Positions 1 to 5,253 of a stretch of 5,439 nt of DNA are shown here, one piece after another. How positions within the stretch are numbered: the first letter of the stretch is position 1; each line of letters opens with the position of its first letter. The stretch spans positions 1 through 5,439 of the forward strand of contig JAGRBY010000504.1 in the NCBI GenBank assembly GCA_020433835.1. Reading direction: 5' to 3'. A program made the translations under genes and the position numbers. The notes below the pieces were generated by a model. The model searched no databases. It was not told where the DNA came from and was given only the letters and a program-made list of their open reading frames with translations. The DNA comes from Anaerolineae bacterium. Its GTDB lineage: Bacteria > Chloroflexota > Anaerolineae > 4572-78 > J111.

Positions 1-723
1 TACAACCGGCGTGGGTGTTGCCGTGGGTGTTGGGGGCGGGGTCGCGTCGGTTGGGCGCAGAACCGCTTCGGCGGTGAACTCAAAGCTGTCGAGAATTTCG
101 TCGAAAAAAGGCTGGTTGGTCGCCCACTCTGGGGATGGTGCCAACGACACCACATAATAACCGACCTCGTCTTTTGTGGTTGCCGCAATTTTAGCCGTAA
201 CCGGCCCGCCTAAATCTTCATCCTCAAAGCTAAACTCCGTCGAACGCCAAACACGGTCGCCAATCGCCGTAGTTCCTCGACTGACCGTAGTGCTGTTGGG
301 CGCCAGCGTGTATTGCAGGTGAGTCAGCAAATTAGCCTGCTCGACCGTATTATCAGCCGGAATACCGATCCACATCGATGTGTCTGTTAAGTTAGACGGA
401 TCAAGCCCCCCTGCCGATGGCGCAAAAACCACCGATAACCCTCGCTCATTGACTTGCCAATCGCGCGGATATTGCAACGAAAATCCAAGCGCCGCATCTT
501 TAAACGCAATTTTGGCGGAAGGATCGGGCGTTCCTATCCGAGAGACAGACTCTAGCGGAAGGGGTGTAGGTAATTCGATACGGCTCTGTCTAGCCGGCCC
601 AAAAGACGTACCGGTCACCACCGACAGCGCCACAAATCCAATTCCGGCGAAGGTCAAAACCAGTATTAAGGTGATTACAACCAACGAGCCAAAACGTTGA
701 AAGAATCGTCTAAGGGAATTCAT
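1..723 (-). CDS. Membrane-anchored extracytoplasmic protein, PsbP/DcrB-like domain plus Thr-Pro linker (partial, 3' end off window)
   Basis: Reading the minus strand from ATG at 723 gives 241 codons with no stop before the window edge, so the C-terminus is missing. Residues 1-12 are basic (RRFFQR) and residues 13-37 form one hydrophobic helix, giving an N-in anchor with the rest outside the cell. No lipobox cysteine is present. After a Pro-rich stretch (about 50-57), residues 76-220 look like one globular domain. The pattern GFSLQYPRDWQV (80-91), then YYVVSLAP and a closing FFDEILDSFEF (206-216), resembles PsbP/DcrB-like domains found in many secreted bacterial proteins; this is pattern recognition, not a search result. 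Residues 225-241 are a Thr-Pro linker that may lead to another domain. The start is supported by TGGAG (minus strand, 738-734) 10 nt upstream. It is divergent from msrP. The function is unknown. Confidence 0.85.
   Translation of the reverse strand, partial: MNSLRRFFQRFGSLVVITLILVLTFAGIGFVALSVVTGTSFGPARQSRIELPTPLPLESVSRIGTPDPSAKIAFKDAALGFSLQYPRDWQVNERGLSVVFAPSAGGLDPSNLTDTSMWIGIPADNTVEQANLLTHLQYTLAPNSTTVSRGTTAIGDRVWRSTEFSFEDEDLGGPVTAKIAATTKDEVGYYVVSLAPSPEWATNQPFFDEILDSFEFTAEAVLRPTDATPPPTPTATPTPVV
11..32. repeat. Tandem 10-bp direct repeat encoding the Thr-Pro linker
   Basis: GTGGGTGTTG occurs at 11-20 and again at 23-32, a 12-nt period. On the coding (minus) strand this encodes alternating Pro-Thr residues of the linker at the end of the visible protein. 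Such in-frame repeats arise easily by slippage and let linker length vary. It is a coding repeat, not a mobile or CRISPR element. Confidence 0.7.
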
Positions 724-746
724 TAAAATATAACTCCACGACTTAA

Positions 747-765
747 AGACCTCTTTTATAGGTCT
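747..765. promoter_or_regulatory. Hairpin or operator-like inverted repeat AGACCT-N7-AGGTCT
   Basis: AGACCT (747-752) and AGGTCT (760-765) are perfect 6-bp inverted arms around CTTTTAT. The element lies 24-42 nt upstream of the minus-strand ATG at 723 and just before its ribosome-binding site. It could be a 5' UTR hairpin or a repressor site. On the minus strand it also contains TATAAA, which resembles a -10 box but has no good -35. The role is unknown. Confidence 0.4.
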
Positions 766-778
766 AATTTCGTTACCA

Positions 779-791
779 ATAACCAGGTTAT
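779..791. promoter_or_regulatory. Perfect 13-bp palindrome ATAACC-A-GGTTAT, candidate operator
   Basis: Two perfect 6-bp half-sites are separated by a single A. The site lies in the shared upstream region of the divergent genes, 56 nt from the start of the minus-strand gene and 139 nt from msrP. Its size and symmetry fit a dimeric regulator. Which regulator, and which of the two genes it would control, cannot be read from the sequence. Confidence 0.4.
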
Positions 792-929
792 CATAATTAT
801 TTTAGATTATCTTGCCAAGTTTTTGCTTAAATTACAAAGATTTAATAATTTCATAAGATTATGCCTATAGAGTAAGGCTGTAAGACAAATTATACAGAAA
901 TTGACGCTTGAAAACAGCTTGGAGACTAT

Positions 930-1892
930 ATGGCAATAAAAATCAACTCCTCAGAAATCACACCGGAACACGTCTATCTTTCCCGGCGCAAATTTATGAT
1001 CGGCCTCGGCGCGTTAGCCACCAGTGCTGCCGTGTTATCGGCCTGTGGCAACCAGTTCGGTTCAACGGCAACCGGTGCCGGATCAAACGAAGCCGCACCC
1101 GAAGATATAAAAGTGAGTACCAATACCGACGAACTGGGCGATGAGCTAACCCCCTTTGGTGCCGTAACCAGCTACAACAACTTCTACGAATTCACCACCA
1201 GCAAAGAAGGTGTTGCCGGTATGGCCGAAGGTTTTAGCACATCACCGTGGGAAGTTGAAGTGGGCGGGTTGGTTAACAACCCCAAAACATTCAGCATCGA
1301 CGACCTGCGCACGAAATTTGCTCAGGAAGAGCGCATCTACCGCCTACGCTGCGTCGAAGGCTGGTCGATGGTTATTCCCTGGATGGGCTTCTCGCTGTCT
1401 GAGCTTCTCAAAGAAGTCGAGCCGACTTCGCAGGCTAAGTACGTTCGTTTTGAAACCTTATACGATCCTGACCGATTGCCCGGCCAGAGCAGCCGCTGGT
1501 ACAATTGGCCCTACGTCGAGGGCTTACGCCTGGACGAAGCTATGAACCCCTTGGCCACAATGGCTACGGGTCTATACGGCAAGCATCTGCTGCCGCAAAG
1601 CGGTGCGCCGTTCCGCCTGGTTGTACCTTGGAAGTACGGCTTCAAAAGCATTAAATCCATTGTAAAAATCGATCTGGTAGACACGATGCCGGTCTCGTTG
1701 TGGATGGCCGCTGCCCCCAACGAATACGGTTTCTACGCAAATGTTAATCCTGCTGTACCCCACCCGCGCTGGTCACAAGCCACCGAACGCCGCATCGGCG
1801 AGTTCGGCCGGCGCGACACCTTACCCTTCAACGGCTACGGTGAAGAGGTGGCGTACCTCTATGATGGCATGGACCTGAGGGAGAATTTCTAA
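930..1892 (+). CDS. msrP: MsrP (YedY) protein-methionine-sulfoxide reductase, molybdopterin catalytic subunit, predicted Tat lipoprotein
   Basis: MsrP reduces methionine sulfoxide in oxidised proteins outside the cytoplasmic membrane, using a mononuclear molybdenum cofactor and electrons from MsrQ. The 320-residue protein matches the family along its length: YNNFYEF (82-88), [15 protein letters not shown] (133-147) with the molybdenum-ligand Cys141, [14 protein letters not shown] (195-208), [14 protein letters not shown] (232-245), [10 protein letters not shown] (265-274), [10 protein letters not shown] (278-287) and the terminal LRENF. A twin-arginine motif SRRKFM (18-23) precedes a hydrophobic stretch that ends in LSAC, a lipobox with Cys39. 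A flexible Gly/Ser/Thr/Ala linker (40-60) then leads to the enzyme domain. Soluble proteobacterial MsrP lacks such a cysteine, so lipid anchoring is inferred here. The start has GGAG at 921-924. The stop TAA overlaps the ATG of msrQ by one base, so translation is probably coupled. Confidence 0.97.
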   Translation: MAIKINSSEITPEHVYLSRRKFMIGLGALATSAAVLSACGNQFGSTATGAGSNEAAPEDIKVSTNTDELGDELTPFGAVTSYNNFYEFTTSKEGVAGMAEGFSTSPWEVEVGGLVNNPKTFSIDDLRTKFAQEERIYRLRCVEGWSMVIPWMGFSLSELLKEVEPTSQAKYVRFETLYDPDRLPGQSSRWYNWPYVEGLRLDEAMNPLATMATGLYGKHLLPQSGAPFRLVVPWKYGFKSIKSIVKIDLVDTMPVSLWMAAAPNEYGFYANVNPAVPHPRWSQATERRIGEFGRRDTLPFNGYGEEVAYLYDGMDLRENF

Positions 1893-2566
1893 TGGCTAAA
1901 CGTAAATCAAAAAACAGTTGGACTCCACTCCAAATTATTACGCACCTGGGAGCCTTGTTTCCTCTGGCCTGGCTGGCCTGGGATTTTTGGCAAGGTCAAA
2001 CCGCACTGTTAATTAATCCGTTCCAAGAAGCTACTTTTCGCACCGGAGATGCTGCTATCATCCTACTGATGCTCTGCCTGGCCTGCACACCAATCAACAC
2101 GCTGTTTGGCTTTAAGCAAGTGCTGCCTTTGCGGAAGCCGTTGGGGAACTATGCGTTTATGTACGCCGCCCTCCACTTTACAATTTTTATCGTGGACAAC
2201 GGTTTGGTCTCGAACAGCCTCAATTTGTGGGCGGTTTACGAAGCCACCTTTGAGAAACGCTATGCGCTGGTTGGTTTTGCCGCCTTTGTCATTTTGCTGG
2301 CCTTAGCGATCACATCAAACCAATGGTCGATGCGTACGCTGCGTAAAAACTGGAAGCGTCTTCACCGTTTCGTCTACGCCGCCGGTATTTTAGCAGTTAT
2401 TCACTTCATCTGGCTGGTCAAATCAGACATTCGCGAACCGTTGATTTACGGCGCACTCTTGACCCTTATGCTGGTCTTGCGCATCCCGGCCGTCCGTAAG
2501 TGGGTTGTCAACACCCGTCAGAGCCTAACTCGTGGTCGGCAAGCCACCGCCGGCAGTAGCTCGTAA
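1892..2566 (+). CDS. msrQ: MsrQ (YedZ) haem-binding membrane subunit of the MsrPQ system
   Basis: MsrQ is the membrane electron donor to MsrP. Family knowledge: it carries b-type haem and can take electrons from quinol or through flavin. The 224-residue protein has about six membrane spans, near 15-33, 53-73, 84-103, 124-143, 160-177 and 184-198. Recognisable family signatures are FRTGDAA (49-55), RKPLGNYAFMYAALH (81-95) with His95, LALAITSNQWSMRTL (136-150), and WKRLHRFVYAAGILAVIHFIW (154-174, containing His158 and His171). His95, His158 and His171 sit at the positions of the conserved haem-ligand histidines. The ribosome-binding site GAGGGAG (1877-1883) lies inside the end of msrP, 8 nt before ATG, and the genes overlap as TAATG. 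The C-terminal 20 residues are a short hydrophilic tail. A strong terminator follows, so msrPQ is a two-gene operon. Confidence 0.95.
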   Translation: MAKRKSKNSWTPLQIITHLGALFPLAWLAWDFWQGQTALLINPFQEATFRTGDAAIILLMLCLACTPINTLFGFKQVLPLRKPLGNYAFMYAALHFTIFIVDNGLVSNSLNLWAVYEATFEKRYALVGFAAFVILLALAITSNQWSMRTLRKNWKRLHRFVYAAGILAVIHFIWLVKSDIREPLIYGALLTLMLVLRIPAVRKWVVNTRQSLTRGRQATAGSSS

Positions 2567-2593
2567 AACAAACAAGTTCAATTGAAACAATAG

Positions 2594-2658
2594 AAAAGAG
2601 TCATTCCGAATATACACGTTATCATGACGTTTGCGGAATGACTCTTTTTATTTTTATA
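2594..2658 (+). terminator. Intrinsic terminator after msrPQ, possibly bidirectional
   Basis: AAAAGAGTCATTCCG (2594-2608) pairs perfectly with CGGAATGACTCTTTT (2634-2648), a 15-bp stem, followed by a T-rich tract (2645-2657). The 25-nt apex can form an inner ACGT/ACGT stem (2616-2619 with 2627-2630). It sits between the convergent msrQ and the acetyltransferase gene, 26 nt past the end of the latter. In the minus direction the stem is followed only by a short TTTTC tract, so termination of the acetyltransferase transcript here is plausible but weaker. Confidence 0.9.
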
Positions 2659-2684
2659 GACGTGGTTTCCTAAGACAATAAGGT

Positions 2685-3215
2685 TCAGTCGCTAACCTCT
2701 CGCTGCATAATCCAGTCGGTTTGGGGATCGTCACCGAGTTGGAAGATGTGGGTCCCAACCTTCATAAAACCCCAGCGCTGATAAAACGCCTGGGCGCGAT
2801 GATTATTTTCCCATACACCCAGCCAGAGCACATCGTGCCTACCCTGTCGAGCTACATCAAGGCAGGCGGTCATCAGCGCTGTACCAATTCCCTGCCCGAT
2901 ACGCTCCGGGTCGGTGTAGATGCGCACCAGTTCGATGGGATTAGCGCCGGTAACGCCCTCGTCCGTTGAGCCGGCCTTTACGTGGGCATAGCCGGCCGTT
3001 GCGCCTGCTACTTCCACAATCAAAAATTGGGAAGCTGGATCGGCTAACTCGGCTTGTTGTTTGGCTGGACTGAAAGCATCGGCTAAGTAGGCGGCCATAT
3101 CTTCCGGGGAGTTATCGTCGGCAAAGGCTGCGGTAAATGCCTGTGCGCCGAACTCAGCTATCAAGGCGGCGTCGGCAGTGGTACCAGAGCGAATAATAAC
3201 AGTGGGGTTTTGCAT
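2685..3215 (-). CDS. GNAT N-acetyltransferase, PaiA-like (polyamine acetyltransferase family)
   Basis: This 176-residue protein is a single-domain Gcn5-related acetyltransferase that moves acetyl from acetyl-CoA to an amine. Motif A is ELVRIYTDPERIGQGIGTAL (95-114), whose G107-Q-G-I-G111 loop would bind the CoA pyrophosphate; the first position of the usual Q/R-x-x-G-x-G/A is Ile106. Motif B is LWLGVWENNHRAQAFYQRWGF (130-150). Several stretches resemble the Bacillus PaiA family, which acetylates spermidine and spermine: NSPEDMAAYLADAF (35-48), SQFLIVE (62-68), LGVWENN and the end GTHIFQLGDDPQTDWIM (154-170). The substrate is therefore possibly a polyamine, though this is inference from family resemblance. 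No Shine-Dalgarno sequence is visible at a useful distance; TATACT lies 6 nt before ATG (see findings). The gene is downstream of higBA on the same strand. Confidence 0.92.
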   Translation of the reverse strand: MQNPTVIIRSGTTADAALIAEFGAQAFTAAFADDNSPEDMAAYLADAFSPAKQQAELADPASQFLIVEVAGATAGYAHVKAGSTDEGVTGANPIELVRIYTDPERIGQGIGTALMTACLDVARQGRHDVLWLGVWENNHRAQAFYQRWGFMKVGTHIFQLGDDPQTDWIMQREVSD

Positions 3216-3221
3216 TAATGG

Positions 3222-3227
3222 AGTATA
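3222..3227 (-). promoter_or_regulatory. TATACT -10-like box 6 nt before the acetyltransferase ATG
   Basis: On the minus strand the order is TATACT-CCATTA-ATG. If this hexamer is a -10 box, transcription would begin at or next to the A of the start codon, giving a leaderless mRNA. The absence of a Shine-Dalgarno sequence fits. No good -35 sits 16-18 nt upstream; TTCACT is only 13 nt away. The call is therefore tentative. Confidence 0.35.
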
Positions 3228-3250
3228 CTTTCTTATCGTTAGTGAATAGG

Positions 3251-3281
3251 CTAAACAGGTAGATACATCTTCCCTGTTCAG
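3251..3281 (-). other. Imperfect hairpin between higA and the acetyltransferase gene
   Basis: CTAAACAGG (3251-3259) and CCTGTTCAG (3273-3281) pair in 8 of 9 positions, and the 13-nt interval contains a small AGA/TCT inner stem. It begins 10 nt past the higA stop in the direction of transcription. No T-run follows on the minus strand, so it is not a classic terminator. It could stabilise the higBA transcript 3' end, weaken read-through, or be a protein site for the downstream gene. Confidence 0.4.
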
Positions 3282-3290
3282 TAATGAGGT

Positions 3291-3578
3291 TCAAGCTAAT
3301 TCCAAAAATATATCGGGATGCTGTTCAGCAATCCGCAAGAGAGACTTGGCGGGACCACTGGGTTGGCGTCGGCCTTGTTCCCAATCTTGGAGTGTTCGTA
3401 TGCTGACGCCCATGAGGCTGGCAAAATCAGCTTGGGGTAGATTTAATTTCTGACGGATTGCTCTTGCCGAAGAAGGTTCAGAGAGTTCACGTTGTCGCAA
3501 TGTTATTTCACCAGCTTTGTGAGCTTTAATTTCCTTTATTCCTTCTAATATTTCCAATCCAATATCTCTATTTGTCAC
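3291..3578 (-). CDS. higA: HigA-type antitoxin, XRE-family helix-turn-helix
   Basis: This 95-residue protein is the antitoxin partner of the preceding HigB and probably also the repressor of the module. Residues 1-34 are an N-terminal part of the kind that contacts toxin (VTNRDIGLEILEGIKEIKAH). Residues 36-95 form a Cro/C1-type DNA-binding domain: ARAIRQKLNLPQADFA (39-53), LMGVSIRTLQDWEQGRRQP (55-73) with the recognition helix near 59-69, then a capping helix. The start is GTG at 3578, chosen because GGAGG (3592-3588) lies 9 nt upstream and because family members begin with MTNR/MSNR-like residues. An in-frame reading 19 codons longer would start deep inside higB without support. The gene overlaps the higB stop by 11 nt, so translation is coupled. 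The toxin-first order is typical of higBA. Confidence 0.93.
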   Translation of the reverse strand: MTNRDIGLEILEGIKEIKAHKAGEITLRQRELSEPSSARAIRQKLNLPQADFASLMGVSIRTLQDWEQGRRQPSGPAKSLLRIAEQHPDIFLELA

Positions 3579-3882
3579 CCTTGAGTTCCTCCGCAATTTT
3601 TTTAAGTATATGACTTGGGATGCTTTCCCGCTCACTTTTACTGTAAACCGTTAATAACCAGATCTCATTCTCACGACGCTTCAAGTAGTAAATAACCCGA
3701 ATGCCCCCACTTTTTCCTGTACCGGAGATAGCCCATCGTAATTTTCTAACTCCGCCCGTGCCCCGAATAATGGTTCCTTTCTCCGGATACTTAAGCAAAA
3801 AATGTTGTAAGCTGAGGTATTCATCATCATTGAGATATGTTTCGATCAATTTTGTAAAAAGCGAGGTTTCTATGAATACCAT
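3568..3882 (-). CDS. higB: HigB-type toxin, RelE-superfamily ribosome-dependent mRNA interferase
   Basis: HigB toxins cut mRNA on the ribosome and are neutralised by HigA. From ATG at 3882 the protein is 104 residues, close to known HigB2 proteins, and begins MVFIETSLFTKLI, aligning with family N-termini. Core motifs are GTIIRGTGGVRKLRW (36-50), a glycine/lysine loop GTGKSGGIRVIYY (54-66) and LLTVYSKSE (77-85). Basic Arg46, Lys47, Arg62 and Tyr80 are candidates for RNA contact and catalysis. An in-frame ATG at 3900 adds six residues (MPYNLS) but lies between the -35 and -10 boxes, so it cannot be transcribed from that promoter. There is no Shine-Dalgarno sequence at either ATG. The TAG stop overlaps the higA start region. 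Base composition is AT-rich relative to neighbours, which fits mobile toxin-antitoxin modules. Confidence 0.92.
   Translation of the reverse strand: MVFIETSLFTKLIETYLNDDEYLSLQHFLLKYPEKGTIIRGTGGVRKLRWAISGTGKSGGIRVIYYLKRRENEIWLLTVYSKSERESIPSHILKKIAEELKGDK
3588..3592 (-). promoter_or_regulatory. Strong Shine-Dalgarno GGAGG of higA
   Basis: The consensus GGAGG lies inside the last codons of higB, 9 nt before the GTG of higA. It decides the antitoxin start and contrasts with the lack of any ribosome-binding site before higB. Confidence 0.8.
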
Positions 3883-3888
3883 AGATAG

Positions 3889-3917
3889 ATTATACGGCAT
3901 TGCCGTATGTTTTTCAA
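3889..3917 (-). promoter_or_regulatory. higBA promoter TTGAAA-N17-TATAAT
   Basis: On the minus strand, TTGAAA (3917-3912, 5 of 6 consensus) is followed after exactly 17 nt by a perfect TATAAT (3894-3889). The expected transcription start, 7 nt beyond the last base of the -10 box, is 3882, the A of the HigB ATG. This is the best sigma-70-type promoter in the window. Confidence 0.85.
3892..3908. promoter_or_regulatory. Palindromic operator ATACGGCA-T-TGCCGTAT, probable HigA autoregulation site
   Basis: Two perfect 8-bp half-sites surround a central T. The palindrome overlaps half of the -10 box and most of the spacer of the higBA promoter, where a bound dimer would block RNA polymerase. HigA-family antitoxins typically repress their own operon through such sites. 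That HigA binds here is inference from position and symmetry. Confidence 0.75.
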
Positions 3918-3975
3918 GTTCTTGTTTTAAAATTTTTGCAATAGAACTTATTCGGTGAGGTTACTTGTAAGAGTT

Positions 3976-5247
3976 TTAAGAAATCGTATCCAAATACCGA
4001 TAGTAACTCGCCACAACCGGCAGAAACCAGGCACGACCATGATAAAAAACCGACGTCTCCGGCGAAATTTCAGCGAAGGGACTGTACGATGACTGTCCCG
4101 AAATTAAGTCGGCGACCTCTTTGCCTAAGTAGCCCGATAAAGCCACGCCGTGTCCTCCGTAACCAAAGGCGTGGTAGATGCCGTCGACCTGGCCAATGTA
4201 AGGCATCACGTTGAACGTAATCCCCAACTGGCCTGTCCAGGTGTGGGTGATGGGAACCCCTTGAAGCTGCGGAAAAATCTGAACCAACATCGCGGCCAGA
4301 TTTCGGGCGCTTTCGACCACATCTAAATCCGGCGAAAGGTTGTTGCGACCGCCTATCGCCATGCGCCCGTCGGCAGTCAGGCAGAAGTAATTAAGGAACC
4401 ACTTGGTATCGTACATCACCCGATTTTTGGGGCTAAGTTCGCGCTGCATCGCCGGTGACAGCGGCGCGGTGGTGATCATATAGCTGCCCACGGTGAAGAT
4501 GCGGCGCTGGATAGCTTTAACCAGACCGGTCGTATAACCATTGGTGGCAATCAGAACGTGGTTGGCTTTAATGTTGCCGCGCCCGGTGGTCACCTGGAAA
4601 CTGTCTCCGGTGCGGCTGATTTTGAGAACTTTGGTGTTCTCGCAGATACATGCTCCGGCGCGGGCCACAGCCTGCGCTAGCCCGTAGACGTATTTTGCCG
4701 GTTGAAGTCCACCCCCTAGCTTTTCGACCAGACCACCGTAAAAGCGATCCGAACCGATTTCCTCGCGGATTCGGTCGCGAGGCACCACTTCAACCTGGTG
4801 AAAATCGAGTTCACGGGCCAGCCACTCGGCATCTTCTTGCATAGCCTCATAATGCGCAGGCCGGTAAGCCAAGGCCAACCCGCCGCCGTGGGTGTAATCG
4901 CAGTTGATTTGCTCGGCGGCCAGAGTCTGTTCCAGGTGTTCAACTGCGGCTAACGAGCCGTCCCAGAGTTGTCGCCCCAGAGTTGGTCCATATTTTTGAA
5001 AAACTTTTTTGATAGGTAGCTTTAGGCCCGGAGCCACCTGCCCCCCATTTACAGCACTGGCACCATTGCCGATTTGACCCTGTTCCAGCACGGCGGCGCT
5101 GACACCCTGTTTTGCCAGCCGCAGTGCCGCATGGAGGCCAGTATAGCCGCCGCCGACTATGGCGACATCGACCTCGCGCGGTGGAACCTGGCTCGGCAGA
5201 TCGGCCGGGCGCGAAAAACTATCTTTCCAGTAGGGAACGGTTTTCAT
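3976..5247 (-). CDS. FAD-dependent amine oxidoreductase, DAO family, PuuB (gamma-glutamylputrescine oxidase)-like
   Basis: This 423-residue flavoprotein belongs to the D-amino-acid-oxidase/glycine-oxidase superfamily, which oxidises C-N bonds of amines or amino acids and passes electrons to O2 or another acceptor. VDVAIVGGGYTGLHAALRLA (26-45) is the FAD dinucleotide fold with GxGxxG at 32-37, and Glu55 ends the second strand. GASAVNGGQV (62-71) matches the PuuB-type GASGRNGGQ loop. Other matches are NCDYTHGGGLALA (115-127), IATNGYT (233-239), LTADGRMAIGGR (290-301), PQLQGV-THTWTGQ (326-340) and the FAD-binding GYGGHGV (362-368). Cofactor attachment and substrate are not shown; a glutamylated polyamine or another secondary amine is plausible. 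It begins 6 nt after the sugar-kinase stop, so the two are probably co-transcribed. No clear ribosome-binding site is close to the ATG, but the N-terminus fits the family. No T-rich terminator follows. Confidence 0.92.
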   Translation of the reverse strand: MKTVPYWKDSFSRPADLPSQVPPREVDVAIVGGGYTGLHAALRLAKQGVSAAVLEQGQIGNGASAVNGGQVAPGLKLPIKKVFQKYGPTLGRQLWDGSLAAVEHLEQTLAAEQINCDYTHGGGLALAYRPAHYEAMQEDAEWLARELDFHQVEVVPRDRIREEIGSDRFYGGLVEKLGGGLQPAKYVYGLAQAVARAGACICENTKVLKISRTGDSFQVTTGRGNIKANHVLIATNGYTTGLVKAIQRRIFTVGSYMITTAPLSPAMQRELSPKNRVMYDTKWFLNYFCLTADGRMAIGGRNNLSPDLDVVESARNLAAMLVQIFPQLQGVPITHTWTGQLGITFNVMPYIGQVDGIYHAFGYGGHGVALSGYLGKEVADLISGQSSYSPFAEISPETSVFYHGRAWFLPVVASYYRYLDTIS

Positions 5248-5253
5248 GAACGA

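Larger units (their letters stand above)
724..929. promoter_or_regulatory. Divergent AT-rich intergenic region, presumed promoters for both flanking genes
   Basis: These 206 nt separate two divergently transcribed genes and must hold the promoter of msrPQ and probably that of the minus-strand membrane protein. The sequence is AT-rich compared with the flanking genes. No -35/-10 pair is convincing: TTTAAT at 841-846 is close to a -10 box but has no good -35, and TTACAA (832-837) with TAAGAT (854-859) at 16 nt is weak. Two symmetric elements (listed separately) lie nearer the minus-strand gene. The msrP ribosome-binding site is GGAG at 921-924, 5 nt before its ATG. Confidence 0.5.

Noticed and set aside
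11..32. Short tandem repeat as the edge of a CRISPR array
   Set aside because: The unit is 10 bp with a 2-bp gap and is in frame with a Thr-Pro linker.
380..700. Plus-strand open frame of 106 codons
   Set aside because: It lies antisense to the membrane-anchored protein, whose minus-strand frame is open throughout with a coherent helix, domain and linker. The plus frame resembles no known protein.
832..859. TTACAA-N16-TAAGAT as the msrPQ promoter
   Set aside because: Both boxes are weak matches in an AT-rich stretch where such pairs arise by chance, so it was not listed as a feature.
3579..3635. Extension of HigA to a start at 3635
   Set aside because: The added 19 residues lie within higB in another frame, while GGAGG and GTG at 3578 give a clear start.
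3883..3900. Upstream ATG at 3900 as the HigB start
   Set aside because: It falls within the promoter spacer, has no ribosome-binding site and adds six residues beyond the usual N-terminus.
3916..3949. Inverted repeat AAGTTCT/AGAACTT as a terminator after the oxidoreductase
   Set aside because: The 7-bp AT-rich stem has a 20-nt loop, no T-run follows on the minus strand, and it overlaps the higBA -35 region.
3701..3958. Plus-strand open frame opposite higB
   Set aside because: It covers the higB coding sequence and the higBA promoter on the other strand and has no recognisable domain.
4650..4943. Frames on both strands inside the oxidoreductase gene
   Set aside because: The oxidoreductase frame carries continuous family motifs across this region, and the alternatives look like shadows of it.
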